A stretch of DNA of 8,553 nt from Sneathiella sp. (GTDB taxonomy: Bacteria > Pseudomonadota > Alphaproteobacteria > Sneathiellales > Sneathiellaceae): positions 1 to 8,553 of the forward strand of contig NVRR01000126.1 in assembly GCA_002732675.1 (NCBI GenBank), in the 5' to 3' direction. Under the pieces are notes generated by a model. The model saw only the letters and a list, made by a program, of their open reading frames with translations, searched no databases and was not told where the DNA came from. Position 1 is the first letter of the stretch; the number at the start of each line of letters is the position of its first letter. This document shows, one piece after another, positions 1 through 7,182 of the stretch. Both the position numbers and the translations under genes were made by a program.

Positions 1-155
1 TTCGCCAGATAATAAGCTGTCGCCAAACCGTGACCGCCGCCGCCAATGACGATAACATCATAATCCGGTTTCGGCTCGGGACTCCGCCATTGCTGCGGCC
101 AGTTTTTATGGTGGCTTAGAGCATTGCGGGCTATGGAAAAAATCGAATATTTCAC
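1..155 (-). CDS. soxB: Sarcosine oxidase beta subunit, N-terminal part (runs off left edge)
   Basis: The minus strand encodes 51 residues beginning [19 protein letters not shown], followed by [12 protein letters not shown] and the FAD-binding fingerprint [16 protein letters not shown] (about residues 36-51). This opening is characteristic of the beta subunit of heterotetrameric sarcosine oxidase. That enzyme oxidatively demethylates sarcosine to glycine, giving H2O2 and 5,10-methylene-tetrahydrofolate in the cytoplasm. The GTG start at 155 is well supported. An in-frame TAA lies two codons upstream, no ATG is available, and an AGGA (164-167) sits 8 nt before the GTG. The rest of the gene, and presumably soxD/A/G, lies beyond the left edge. 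It diverges from fhs, another folate one-carbon gene, which fits shared physiology. Identification rests on recognising the N-terminal sequence and is firm despite the short fragment. Confidence 0.88.
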   Translation of the reverse strand, partial: MKYSIFSIARNALSHHKNWPQQWRSPEPKPDYDVIVIGGGGHGLATAYYLA

Positions 156-186
156 TGGTTATGTCCTATTGGGCATCCTGCTATTC

Positions 187-214
187 TTGGACTTTGCCAT
201 CATAGCAAAGCCAA
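187..214 (-). promoter_or_regulatory. Bulged 10-bp inverted repeat upstream of soxB
   Basis: TTGG (187-190), a single unpaired A, and CTTTGC (192-197) pair with GCAAAG (205-210) and CCAA (211-214) across a 7-nt loop. The repeat lies 32 to 59 nt before the soxB GTG. It could be a dyad operator for a regulator of the divergent pair, or a hairpin in the soxB leader. No run of T follows it on either strand, so it does not look like a terminator. The role is inferred from position only. Confidence 0.35.
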
Positions 215-310
215 AATACGTCCCCAACGGTCATTTACTGCGACAGAACCGACATGCCAATAGTGCTAACCGCTTGCTGAAGAAAATATGTCGCATTATG
301 AATAGCTTGA

Positions 311-364
311 ACCGCAGTGCGCCGCCACTGTCAAATCAGTAAGAACCGCAGGCGGTGACCGCAG
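311..364 (+). repeat. Three direct copies of ACCGCAG in the fhs leader
   Basis: The heptamer ACCGCAG occurs at 311-317, 345-351 and 358-364, all in the same orientation, just before the fhs start. The first two copies share the longer form GAACCGCAG. The last two overlap a short dyad (ACCGC-AG-GCGGT, 345-356). They may be regulator half-sites or chance, and the spacing (34 and 13 bp) is not regular. Confidence 0.4.
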
Positions 365-390
365 CTTCAGAATAGATGGATCGATATATC

Positions 391-2085
391 ATGACAGACC
401 AACATCAAAACCCCAAAAGCGATATTGACATTGCGCAAGCCGCAACGATGAATCGTATCGCGGAAGTTGCCCGCACCAGCCTCGGGATCGACGCCGATTA
501 TCTGGAGCCTTATGGACATTACAAGGCAAAATTGTCACTGGATTATATCAAGACCCTCGAAGACCGACCAGATGGCAAACTTATCCTTGTGACAGCGATG
601 ACACCGACACCGGCAGGGGAAGGCAAGACGACGACGACCGTCGGCCTTGGCGATGCTCTCAACCGGATTGGCAAGAAAACCATGATTTGCCTGCGCGAAC
701 CTTCCCTGGGCCCCTGCTTCGGGATGAAAGGCGGCGCAGCGGGTGGTGGCTATGCGCAAGTGGTGCCAATGACGGACATCAATCTGCATTTCACCGGTGA
801 TTTTCACGCCATCGGGGTCACCAATAATCTGCTCGCTGCATTGATCGATAATCATATCTACTGGGGGAATGACCTTGGTCTGGATGAGCGCCGCATTCTC
901 TGGCGACGGGTTGTGGATATGAATGACCGGGCGCTTCGGAATATTGTCAACAGTCTGGGCGGTATCGCTGATGGTTTTCCGCGCGAAGACCATTTCGATA
1001 TCACCGTCGCCTCTGAGGTCATGGCAATTTTTTGCCTTGCCACCGATATTGACGACCTGAAACGCCGCCTTGGGAATATCATTGTTGGCTATACCCGCGA
1101 AAAACAACCGGTTTATGCCCGGGATCTTAATGCCCACGGGGCGATGACGGTGCTTCTAAAAGACGCATTTCAGCCGAACCTGGTGCAGACATTGGAAAAT
1201 AACCCCGCCTTTATCCATGGCGGCCCATTTGCCAATATCGCCCATGGCTGCAATTCCGTACTGGCGACAAAAACCGCGTTGAAGCTGGCAGACTATGTCG
1301 TGACGGAGGCTGGATTTGGTGCGGACCTTGGCGCCGAAAAATTCCTTGATATCAAATGCCGCAAAGCCGGACTGAAACCGGAAATCGCGGTGGTTGTCGC
1401 CACCATCCGAGCGCTTAAAATGCATGGCGGTGTCGCCAAAGCAGACCTCGGCGCCGAGAATGTCAAGGCCGTCACCGACGGCGGCGAAAACCTCGCCCGC
1501 CATGTCGAGAATTTGAAGAAATTTGGCCTTCCTGTGGTGGTTGCCATTAATAAATTCTCTGCAGATACCGAAGAAGAAGTGAACGAAGTCCGGCAGATTT
1601 GTGCGGAGCTGGGCGTCGAGGCCATTCTGTCTGACCATTGGGGCAATGGTGGTGCGGGTGCAGAAGATCTCGCACGCAAAGTGGCCGATATTATCGATAA
1701 AAACGGCAGCAACTATGCGCCACTTTACAATGACGCGCTGCCGCTATGGGATAAAGTCCGCACCATCGCGCAAACGCTTTATGGGGCGCAAGGCATTATC
1801 GCCGATCAGAAAGTCCGCAACCAGTTCAAGGAATTGCAGGATAGTGGCTTTGGCCATTACCCGGTTTGTATTGCCAAGACGCAATATAGTTTCTCCACCG
1901 ATCCAAACCTGAAAGGCGCCCCGAGCAATCATGTGGTGCCGATCCGCGAAGTCAGGGTTGCCGGCGGGGCAGAATTTGTTGTCGCCGTCTGCGGTGATAT
2001 TATGACCATGCCCGGCCTGCCGCGGGTTCCGGCGGCAAATTCCATTGACGTCAACGAAAACGGCGAAATTATCGGACTGTTCTAA
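391..2085 (+). CDS. fhs: Formate-tetrahydrofolate ligase
   Basis: This is the cytoplasmic enzyme that joins formate to tetrahydrofolate using ATP, giving 10-formyl-THF for purine synthesis and one-carbon flux. The protein is full length (564 aa; relatives are about 555-560). It carries the nucleotide-binding loop PAGEGKT (residues 74-80). Both family signatures are present, [11 protein letters not shown] (111-121) and [12 protein letters not shown] (336-347), as is the conserved C-terminus [15 protein letters not shown]...GLF. No key residue appears missing. The start is uncertain. ATG 391 (MTDQHQ) has a GGA 10 nt upstream and puts the conserved SDIDIAQAA near the N-terminus, as in relatives. 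ATG 376, five codons earlier in frame, has no visible RBS. fhs diverges from soxB, whose product also feeds the THF one-carbon pool. No clear terminator follows; a decayed transposase lies downstream. Confidence 0.97.
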   Translation: MTDQHQNPKSDIDIAQAATMNRIAEVARTSLGIDADYLEPYGHYKAKLSLDYIKTLEDRPDGKLILVTAMTPTPAGEGKTTTTVGLGDALNRIGKKTMICLREPSLGPCFGMKGGAAGGGYAQVVPMTDINLHFTGDFHAIGVTNNLLAALIDNHIYWGNDLGLDERRILWRRVVDMNDRALRNIVNSLGGIADGFPREDHFDITVASEVMAIFCLATDIDDLKRRLGNIIVGYTREKQPVYARDLNAHGAMTVLLKDAFQPNLVQTLENNPAFIHGGPFANIAHGCNSVLATKTALKLADYVVTEAGFGADLGAEKFLDIKCRKAGLKPEIAVVVATIRALKMHGGVAKADLGAENVKAVTDGGENLARHVENLKKFGLPVVVAINKFSADTEEEVNEVRQICAELGVEAILSDHWGNGGAGAEDLARKVADIIDKNGSNYAPLYNDALPLWDKVRTIAQTLYGAQGIIADQKVRNQFKELQDSGFGHYPVCIAKTQYSFSTDPNLKGAPSNHVVPIREVRVAGGAEFVVAVCGDIMTMPGLPRVPAANSIDVNENGEIIGLF

Positions 2086-2229
2086 GGTCCTAACTCTAGC
2101 TGCATCCCTGCAACCGTCATATACTAGCTTTAGTGAGTCCTGGCCCGAGGAGGCATTAATATTCGGGATTTTCTTTTGGCTTCATTTGTGAGTCAAGCGA
2201 CTGGCTGGAATGAAGGTTAGCACGCACAT

Positions 2230-2776
2230 TGGCGCATACTACCTGCGGAATTTGGGAATGGGAACAATCTGTTCCGTTGATTCAACCGGTGCTACAAGGA
2301 CGGCGTCCGGGAAGGATTATTCAGGGAAATGGCGCGTGAGCCTAGCGTTGAATATCTCCTGGCTGACAGCATGGTCGTGCGCACATACTAACATAGCCCG
2401 GGAGATCCTAAAAAATCCTGTGAAGCCAAAAACAAGTTTGAATTTCACGCACTTGGGCGGTCAAAGGTGGCCTAGGTACCAAAACTCATGCCGCTACAGA
2501 TATACTCGGCACCCCGTTATCCTTTATTCGAACCGGAAGGGTAGCGGGCTATGAATGCCATTGCCGCCACAAGTGCAAAACCTGCCGTCCGGCGCCGGAC
2601 GATAACAGCAACCATAGCACCGCTTCGATGCCACCATCTACAAAGATCCCAATCTGATCGAGCACTTTTTCCGTAAAACCAAGCACTTCTGGCATATCGC
2701 GACCCAGTATGGCAAACTCGCCATATACTATCTCGGCTTCCTCAATCTCATCGCTACCATTAAATGGCTCAAATAA
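2230..2776 (+). pseudogene. Decayed IS5-family transposase remnant
   Basis: Pieces of one IS5-type DDE transposase can be read in order across all three plus-strand frames. Frame 1 from 2230 gives WRILPAEFGN, then FNRCYKDGVREGLFREMA, VEYLLADSMVVRT and finally HALGRSK near 2446-2465. Frame 3 from 2466 gives GGLGTKTHAATDILGTP and ends near RVAGY. Frame 1 from 2551 gives MNAIAATSAKPAV. Frame 2 to the TAA at 2774-2776 gives RFDATIYKDPNLIEHFF, RKTKHFWHIATQYGKL and a C-terminus ending IATIKWLK. Intact relatives read roughly LPAEFGNWNSV, EYLLIDSTIVRAH, ALGRSRGGLSTKIHA and LIERFFxKIKHFRRIATRYDK. The copy is dead: TGA at 2278 and TAA at 2389 interrupt it, there are at least three frame changes, a central stretch is missing, and no N-terminus is recognisable. 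The IS5 assignment comes from remembered family motifs; the exact subgroup is unknown. Confidence 0.85.
2586..2601. repeat. 16-bp perfect palindrome
   Basis: CGTCCGGCGCCGGACG is a perfect GC-rich palindrome with no spacer. It sits inside the transposase remnant, close to where the reading frame changes. It lies about 190 bp past the recA stop on recA's strand. It has no T run on either side, so it is not a standard terminator. Confidence 0.5.
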
Positions 2777-2789
2777 ATATCAGCACCAA

Positions 2790-3875
2790 CTAGCTTTCCG
2801 CGTCTGCGCCTGACTCCATCGGCTCTTCGCCCGGCGCTCCCTGGAGTGCCTCAGAAATCACGCCAGCGTTGGCAAGGATTTTGGTTTCAATTTCCCGCGC
2901 CATTTCCGAATTCTCTTTCAGGAATTTTTTCGCCTGCTCCCGACCTTGACCAATACGCTGGCTGTCATAAGAATACCAGGACCCGGATTTTTCGACGATT
3001 TCCGCCTTAACACCCAGGTCAAGAATTTCGCCGGTTTTAGAAATACCTTCACCATACATAATGTCAAATTCAATGATCTTGAACGGCGGTGCCACTTTGT
3101 TCTTTACCACTTTAACCCGGGTCTGATTTCCGACAATTTCATCCTTTACCTTGATCTGCCCAATGCGGCGAATATCAAGGCGGACGGAAGCGTAGAATTT
3201 AAGGGCATTGCCACCCGATGTTGTTTCAGGGCTGCCAAACATCACGCCTATTTTCATCCGAATCTGATTGATGAAAATTACCATACAATTCGACCGTGAA
3301 ATTGACCCTGTCAATTTACGCAACGCCTGGCTCATTAGACGTGCCTGTAGTCCGACATGCGTATCCCCCATCTCGCCCTCAAGCTCCGCCTGCGGAACAA
3401 GCGCCGCCACACTGTCAATGACCAGCACATCAATGGCCCCGGAACGAACCAACGTATCCGTAATCTCCAGAGATTGCTCACCCGTATCAGGCTGCGAAAT
3501 CAACAGCTCGTCGATATCCACGCCGAGCTTCTTTGCATAGACCGGATCCAGCGCATGCTCCGCATCAATGAAAGCACAGGTTCCGCCATTCTTCTGAGCC
3601 TCTGCAACCACATGTAAGGCGAGCGTGGTTTTACCGGAGCTTTCCGGTCCATAAATTTCAACGACACGCCCCTTTGGTAGACCGCCAATACCAAGCCCTA
3701 TATCCAATCCAAGTGACCCCGTCGGAATAGATTCAATATTTAGAGCCTTCTGTTGGCCCAACTTCATGACCGATCCCTTACCAAAGGCCCGATCGATCTG
3801 GCTCATCGCCGCTTCCAATGCTTTTTTCTTATCCATATTACCTGCTTCAACGAGTTTAAGAGCTGCCTGTACCAT
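2790..3875 (-). CDS. recA: Recombinase RecA
   Basis: RecA is the ATP-dependent strand-exchange protein. On single-stranded DNA it also triggers LexA self-cleavage and so the SOS response. The 361-aa protein has Walker A GPESSGKT (76-83), Walker B LVIDS (161-165), loop L1 around [10 protein letters not shown] (176-185) and loop L2 from [20 protein letters not shown] (202-221). It ends in the usual acidic tail ([13 protein letters not shown]). The opening [20 protein letters not shown] is of the alphaproteobacterial type. The start at 3875 is chosen because AAGGGG (3883-3888) lies 7 nt upstream. A longer frame from 3923 would add 16 unrelated residues and begin inside the predicted promoter. 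The promoter carries a LexA-like box. The stop codon abuts the remnant of an insertion sequence, and no terminator is visible. Confidence 0.98.
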   Translation of the reverse strand: MVQAALKLVEAGNMDKKKALEAAMSQIDRAFGKGSVMKLGQQKALNIESIPTGSLGLDIGLGIGGLPKGRVVEIYGPESSGKTTLALHVVAEAQKNGGTCAFIDAEHALDPVYAKKLGVDIDELLISQPDTGEQSLEITDTLVRSGAIDVLVIDSVAALVPQAELEGEMGDTHVGLQARLMSQALRKLTGSISRSNCMVIFINQIRMKIGVMFGSPETTSGGNALKFYASVRLDIRRIGQIKVKDEIVGNQTRVKVVKNKVAPPFKIIEFDIMYGEGISKTGEILDLGVKAEIVEKSGSWYSYDSQRIGQGREQAKKFLKENSEMAREIETKILANAGVISEALQGAPGEEPMESGADAES

Positions 3876-3880
3876 AACTA

Positions 3881-3888
3881 TTCCCCTT
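3881..3888 (-). promoter_or_regulatory. recA ribosome binding site
   Basis: AAGGGGAA on the minus strand, with its AAGGGG core 7 nt before ATG 3875. It decides the start in favour of MVQAALKL over the upstream in-frame ATG at 3923. Confidence 0.75.
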
Positions 3889-3921
3889 ATTTCATAGGTC
3901 ATTCGCGGATGCAACTTCACC

Positions 3922-3949
3922 AATGTACATGATTTGTTCTCATTAGCAA
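3922..3949 (-). promoter_or_regulatory. recA promoter
   Basis: On the minus strand, TTGCTA (3944-3949) and TACATT (3922-3927) are spaced by 16 bp and each match about four of six sigma-70 consensus positions. The predicted start site is near 3915, about 40 nt before the recA ATG. The LexA-like box at 3925-3939 overlaps the -10 element and the spacer, the classic position for repression. The assignment is by consensus only. Confidence 0.5.
3925..3939 (-). promoter_or_regulatory. LexA (SOS) box candidate
   Basis: The minus strand reads GAACAAATCATGTAC, that is GAAC-N7-GTAC. This is one base from the alphaproteobacterial LexA operator GAAC-N7-GAAC. It lies between and over the promoter elements of recA, a gene normally repressed by LexA. 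Position and gene make it a good candidate despite the mismatch. Confidence 0.6.
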
Positions 3950-3990
3950 TATATTTTTATCTTGTTGTTTTTAAGAAGGTATTTGAATTT

Positions 3991-4005
3991 GTTTTTATTT
4001 TGTTC
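3991..4005 (-). promoter_or_regulatory. Second, weaker LexA-like box
   Basis: The minus strand reads GAACAAAATAAAAAC (GAAC-N7-AAAC), again one base from the LexA operator, 66 bp upstream of the first site. Both are preceded by a similar string (CTAATGAGAAC and CTAATTGGAAC). It could be an auxiliary operator or a chance match in AT-rich DNA. Confidence 0.3.
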
Positions 4006-4175
4006 CAATTAGAAATGAGAATCGCTCAGCCACGGTTAATTTGATTCGGCAGAATCAGCAGCCCAGAATTTTCTTTTTTCCACATAATGCGGGCGTGGAT
4101 GGATCTATTTATCCATAAAACCAGTTTAATTCTTTGATATTTATAAATAGATATGAGGGCGAAATGGACTATCCA

Positions 4176-4216
4176 TAACAAGATGGCCCGCCAATTTTCG
4201 GCGGGCCATCTTGTTA
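4176..4216 (-). terminator. Strong hairpin terminator after the acylase gene
   Basis: A perfect 17-bp stem, TAACAAGATGGCCCGCC (4176-4192) pairing with 4200-4216, encloses a 7-nt loop. It begins 20 nt past the acylase stop codon. On the minus strand the 3' arm ends in ATCTTGTTA, a short T-rich stretch pairing with an A-rich 5' base, which fits an intrinsic terminator. On the plus strand the bases after the stem are also T-rich, so it may work in both directions and insulate recA from the acylase. Confidence 0.8.
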
Positions 4217-4235
4217 GTTTCATTTGATTTTGAGA

Positions 4236-7031
4236 CTAGAGCTTACTCTTTTTGTCGGATTTCACTATCTTGCCGCGCAATGTAGGGAATTGTAATATTG
4301 ATTCTTTAATGCCTATATTCAAATCAATCATTGGCCGATAATCGTTGAACCTGAATAGGTCCATCTGGTCCTTAGTGTGTTTTGTTTCGCCTTTACGAAA
4401 TTCCCGCACACCTCCCGGGATTTCATTATATCCAGATGCTTTTCCTTTAGAGTCAAACCCAACAATATGGTTTTGTGCTCCACGATTGCGGAAATAGGGT
4501 GCACGGAGCGGGTCTTCGCGGCTCGAAGTGAACACTCCCTCCCCCATTCTGGTTGAAACGCCATAGATACTACGAAATTCTGTTGGCAGATTGCCCTTAT
4601 TGTCAGCCTTCTTACCGTAGGTTTTGGCAAATTTACCGGCAGTATCTGTCAGCGCAGCGATCATCATTTCTAGCGCCTTCTGTTGTGAAGGCTTTATCGG
4701 ACCTATATTCTCAGCATCCGCGTTAGCGAAGAAGTCAAAAGCATAGGGATCCGCGTTTTTCACGCCGTTAAAAACACGATGAAGGTTGTTGAGCATAATG
4801 CGACCTAATAAATGAATATTAGAACTGCTGTCGAAAGAAAGTTTCGTCTTAGTCGGCGGTACAGCTAATTTTGGTTGCTTCAATTTCGAGAAGCTTGCTT
4901 TCCATAATTCCCCAAGCATTTTACTACCATCTTGCAGGATTGGTTTTTGAAAACGATCTGCAAATGCCTGCATCCATAGCTGAAACAAAACTTGCCCGCC
5001 GTTAAGGCGCCTTTCTTCATTGTACATCTTCAGCGTAAATGCATCGTCTCTATAGCCATTCCAGGCCAGAATTTTGTCAAGTACCGATTGCTGAACTGTA
5101 CCTAATTTCACCAGTTTTAATTTTTCCAAAAACTGCCTGAACGGGCCAAAATAAACATCTTTCAGGGAAAGGGCCCCGTTCGTATTTGCTGTCGACAGTA
5201 AGGTGGATTTCTGATTGTTCAGAGCATCTGTGATATAGTTTGAGCGTTCCCACTGAAACCAACTTGCGTGAATAATATCTGAATCCGGCATCATCAGATA
5301 GGGCTTGTGGTTCCAACTCGTGATCCGACCATCCATTCTCGAATATTTCAGCTTGTAATATTTCGGAAAATCCGAGCGCCACCCCATATACGGTGATTTC
5401 GGCAAAGGCAATCGCAGATCAGAGGACGTCAAATAGTTACCTGCATTCCATGGACTAAGGGATTGATCAGAACTGGTCCCAATGCGCGGAGGGATTATGC
5501 CTGTCAGACGGAAGGCGATCTTACCTGAGTTATGAGCGCTGACGAGGTTGAAGTTACCTGCAGCAAAGTCGAGTTTCTCGTTCCATTTATCTATCGTAAT
5601 TGCCTGGCTGGCATTGATCATTGCACCAAAGGATGTAACGACATGCCCCTGCCATGAATATCGTTTAACGAAGGCAATTGCCTTTTTGCCATCTGGATGT
5701 TTATCCAGAAGCATAACCGGCCAATTCTTACCCTTAACATAGAATCCGACTATATTGATTTGCGTAAGATTTGGATTTCGGACCAGAATCAGACCGTCAT
5801 TTGATCTATACGTGCCATCATTCTGCTTTGTGACTTCAATACAAAACAAATCGGTACTGCCATTATTGGCGGCCGTCGTCCCGTAGGCTAAGCTATCATT
5901 ATGGCCGAAGGCTGGGAAGAAGGTCCCCGCAAAGGTGGTTCCCGCATATTTGAATCCGTCTCTACTTGCCATATTAATGGGGTAAAAGAGACTGGGATCA
6001 ATAGCACCCGTCTGCGGGCCATTGAAAACAAGGCTCCTCAGGCCATCAACACTATTCCCTGACTCTGCCCAAAAATTGCTGGCATTGATGGGGAACCCCT
6101 CTGTTGCCGCTAGCCGCGTTTGGGCTGCACCTTTAACCTTTTTCGCAAAGTCATTTGGTGAAGAATAAATCTTGCAAACATCCCCAGGTCCTGAATTTAG
6201 AAACCTGCTATGTATTTGGTTTCTGTAGTTAGCCATGAACGCCCGCATTTTAGAACCATCTACACCAACTGGAACTGGAATTTCCGTTGCTGCGTTCGGA
6301 TCCGCTACCCATTTACTGCTGTTGAAAATCCTTCTGGCGCGGGCCAGATTGTTCGAATTTGCCTGTTCAAGAAGCTTTAGGTACGCGAGGGAATCCAGTT
6401 GTTCGTTGGTTGCGGAAAAAACATTCATGACCCTATTCTGAAATATGCGGATGATATCTAGACCACTCCAAGGAGTGGCTGGCTCAATTACAGATAGGGC
6501 GCGTAAAATCGCCACTTGTTCACCGGAGTCAAATTTCTCTCCAAAAGACAGCCTCGACCCGTTTGCTTTATTTAAATCGCCAGAATAGCATGCGCCTTTT
6601 ACTCTAACATTTTGGCCTATCGGCGGGTTGGAAGTTATATCTCTCAGAAACTGATTGATTCCCGCGGCCATGCAGTTGGAAACAATCGCTTCAATTGACG
6701 TATTGGAAATTTTAGAGATTTCATTTTTTAGCTGTTGTTCGAGATTTGGGTATCGGCTTCGAATAAGGATGTTGTAGGGGTGCTCTTTTCCTTTAAGTAG
6801 GGGAGCCATGCCCAGGCTCATACTCCTCAAAATCGATATCTGTCCAATACGATCGCGAGCCATTGCATAGCCAGCGCCAAAAAACAGTTCGCTTTTTGTC
6901 GTTGATCTAATGGCAGGGACACCATAGCCGTCGCGCTTAATGGATAAATCCGCTCGGGCTGTTCCTGCGATAAAAATTGGGGCCAGGGCAGATAGTAAAA
7001 ATAGATTTCTTAGTTGCTTATATTTAGTCAT
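4236..7031 (-). CDS. Secreted penicillin acylase-family Ntn-hydrolase
   Basis: This 931-aa precursor belongs to the penicillin amidase family, which hydrolyses amide bonds between an acyl group and an amine after self-cleavage into two chains. A signal peptide (residues 1-27, ending AGTARA before DLSI) directs it to the periplasm. The alpha-chain motifs are IKRDGYGVPAI (31-41) and GYAMARDRIGQ (54-64). ASNFW places the catalytic N-terminal serine of the beta chain at Ser318. NGPQTG (337-342), GTTAANNG with the oxyanion-hole alanine (about 387), TDLF (Asp394, a likely Ca2+ ligand) and SWNHKP (Asn574) match active-site segments of E. coli penicillin G acylase. Near the C-terminus, NRGAQNH and PGGVREF also match. 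The start at 7031 has an ideal RBS; another ATG nine codons earlier lacks one. The natural substrate is unknown: penicillins, other phenylacetyl-type amides or acyl-homoserine lactones are possible. It is probably controlled by the divergent LysR gene. Confidence 0.93.
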   Translation of the reverse strand: MTKYKQLRNLFLLSALAPIFIAGTARADLSIKRDGYGVPAIRSTTKSELFFGAGYAMARDRIGQISILRSMSLGMAPLLKGKEHPYNILIRSRYPNLEQQLKNEISKISNTSIEAIVSNCMAAGINQFLRDITSNPPIGQNVRVKGACYSGDLNKANGSRLSFGEKFDSGEQVAILRALSVIEPATPWSGLDIIRIFQNRVMNVFSATNEQLDSLAYLKLLEQANSNNLARARRIFNSSKWVADPNAATEIPVPVGVDGSKMRAFMANYRNQIHSRFLNSGPGDVCKIYSSPNDFAKKVKGAAQTRLAATEGFPINASNFWAESGNSVDGLRSLVFNGPQTGAIDPSLFYPINMASRDGFKYAGTTFAGTFFPAFGHNDSLAYGTTAANNGSTDLFCIEVTKQNDGTYRSNDGLILVRNPNLTQINIVGFYVKGKNWPVMLLDKHPDGKKAIAFVKRYSWQGHVVTSFGAMINASQAITIDKWNEKLDFAAGNFNLVSAHNSGKIAFRLTGIIPPRIGTSSDQSLSPWNAGNYLTSSDLRLPLPKSPYMGWRSDFPKYYKLKYSRMDGRITSWNHKPYLMMPDSDIIHASWFQWERSNYITDALNNQKSTLLSTANTNGALSLKDVYFGPFRQFLEKLKLVKLGTVQQSVLDKILAWNGYRDDAFTLKMYNEERRLNGGQVLFQLWMQAFADRFQKPILQDGSKMLGELWKASFSKLKQPKLAVPPTKTKLSFDSSSNIHLLGRIMLNNLHRVFNGVKNADPYAFDFFANADAENIGPIKPSQQKALEMMIAALTDTAGKFAKTYGKKADNKGNLPTEFRSIYGVSTRMGEGVFTSSREDPLRAPYFRNRGAQNHIVGFDSKGKASGYNEIPGGVREFRKGETKHTKDQMDLFRFNDYRPMIDLNIGIKESILQFPTLRGKIVKSDKKSKL

Positions 7032-7037
7032 AGTTAT

Positions 7038-7044
7038 CTCCTTT
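7038..7044 (-). promoter_or_regulatory. Acylase ribosome binding site
   Basis: AAAGGAG on the minus strand, 6 nt before the ATG at 7031. It fixes the start so that the signal peptide begins MTKYKQLRN. Confidence 0.85.
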
Positions 7045-7140
7045 CTAGGTAATAACATGACGAGTATTTATATATTTCGTGAATTTAAAAAACGGAAAAT
7101 ATACCTTGAGTATATTTATTAATATTATTTATTAAATAAA

Positions 7141-7168
7141 ACTATATACGCATATTATTGTAAGTAAA
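7141..7168 (-). promoter_or_regulatory. Acylase promoter
   Basis: On the minus strand, TTTACT (7163-7168) and TATAGT (7141-7146) are spaced by 16 bp, matching four and five of six consensus positions. Transcription would start near 7134, giving a leader of about 100 nt. The surrounding AT-richness makes other promoter matches possible, so this is a best guess. Confidence 0.45.
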
Positions 7169-7182
7169 ATCATCTATATTGA

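Larger units (their letters stand above)
156..390. promoter_or_regulatory. Divergent soxB/fhs control region
   Basis: This 235-bp spacer lies between the divergent starts of soxB and fhs. It contains a bulged hairpin at 187-214 and three copies of ACCGCAG at 311-317, 345-351 and 358-364. A weak sigma-70-like pair on the plus strand (TTGCTG 274-279, 17-bp gap, TATGAA 297-302) could serve fhs, but it matches the consensus poorly. No riboswitch was recognised. An open frame at 124-342 crosses the spacer, but it overlaps the start of soxB and resembles no protein I know. Confidence 0.45.
2128..2789 (+). mobile_element. Possible extent of the decayed IS5-family element
   Basis: CTAG occurs at 2124-2127 and again at 2790-2793, bracketing the transposase remnant. 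IS5-type elements commonly duplicate a YTAR tetranucleotide such as CTAG. If these are the target duplication, the remnant is 662 bp. That is shorter than usual, in keeping with the lost central piece. The right copy coincides with the recA stop codon. I could not find convincing matching terminal inverted repeats, so the boundaries are tentative. Confidence 0.35.
3876..4235. other. Spacer between recA and the acylase gene
   Basis: This 360-bp stretch contains no credible gene. It holds the recA promoter and LexA-like sites on the recA side (3922-4005) and the strong hairpin terminator of the acylase gene (4176-4216). In between are small dyads: TGATTC-GGCA-GAATCA (4042-4057), ATGGAT-6 nt-ATCCAT (4099-4116) and ATGGA-CTA-TCCAT (4164-4176). 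An open frame at 4026-4223 on the minus strand includes one arm of the terminator and resembles no known protein. Confidence 0.6.

Noticed and set aside
124..342. 72-codon plus-strand frame before fhs
   Set aside because: It begins with TTG, overlaps the start of soxB on the other strand, has no RBS that I can see and resembles no known protein.
535..1712. Several antisense frames opposite fhs
   Set aside because: They are shadows of the conserved fhs coding sequence and have no independent support.
2210..2554. 114-codon plus-strand frame
   Set aside because: Its translation is not protein-like. The same DNA encodes IS5-type transposase segments in the other two frames.
3876..3923. Longer recA start adding 16 residues
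   Set aside because: The extension is unlike RecA N-termini and begins within the predicted promoter. ATG 3875 has a clear RBS.
4042..4057. TGATTC-GGCA-GAATCA as a terminator or RNA element
   Set aside because: The stem is 6 bp, no gene ends nearby on the plus strand, and the T-rich stretch starts too far downstream.
4026..4223. 65-codon minus-strand frame between recA and the acylase gene
   Set aside because: It runs through the terminator hairpin and looks like no known protein.
7032..7058. Nine-residue N-terminal extension of the acylase
   Set aside because: The RBS AAAGGAG sits inside this extension, 6 nt before ATG 7031, and the signal peptide is complete from there.
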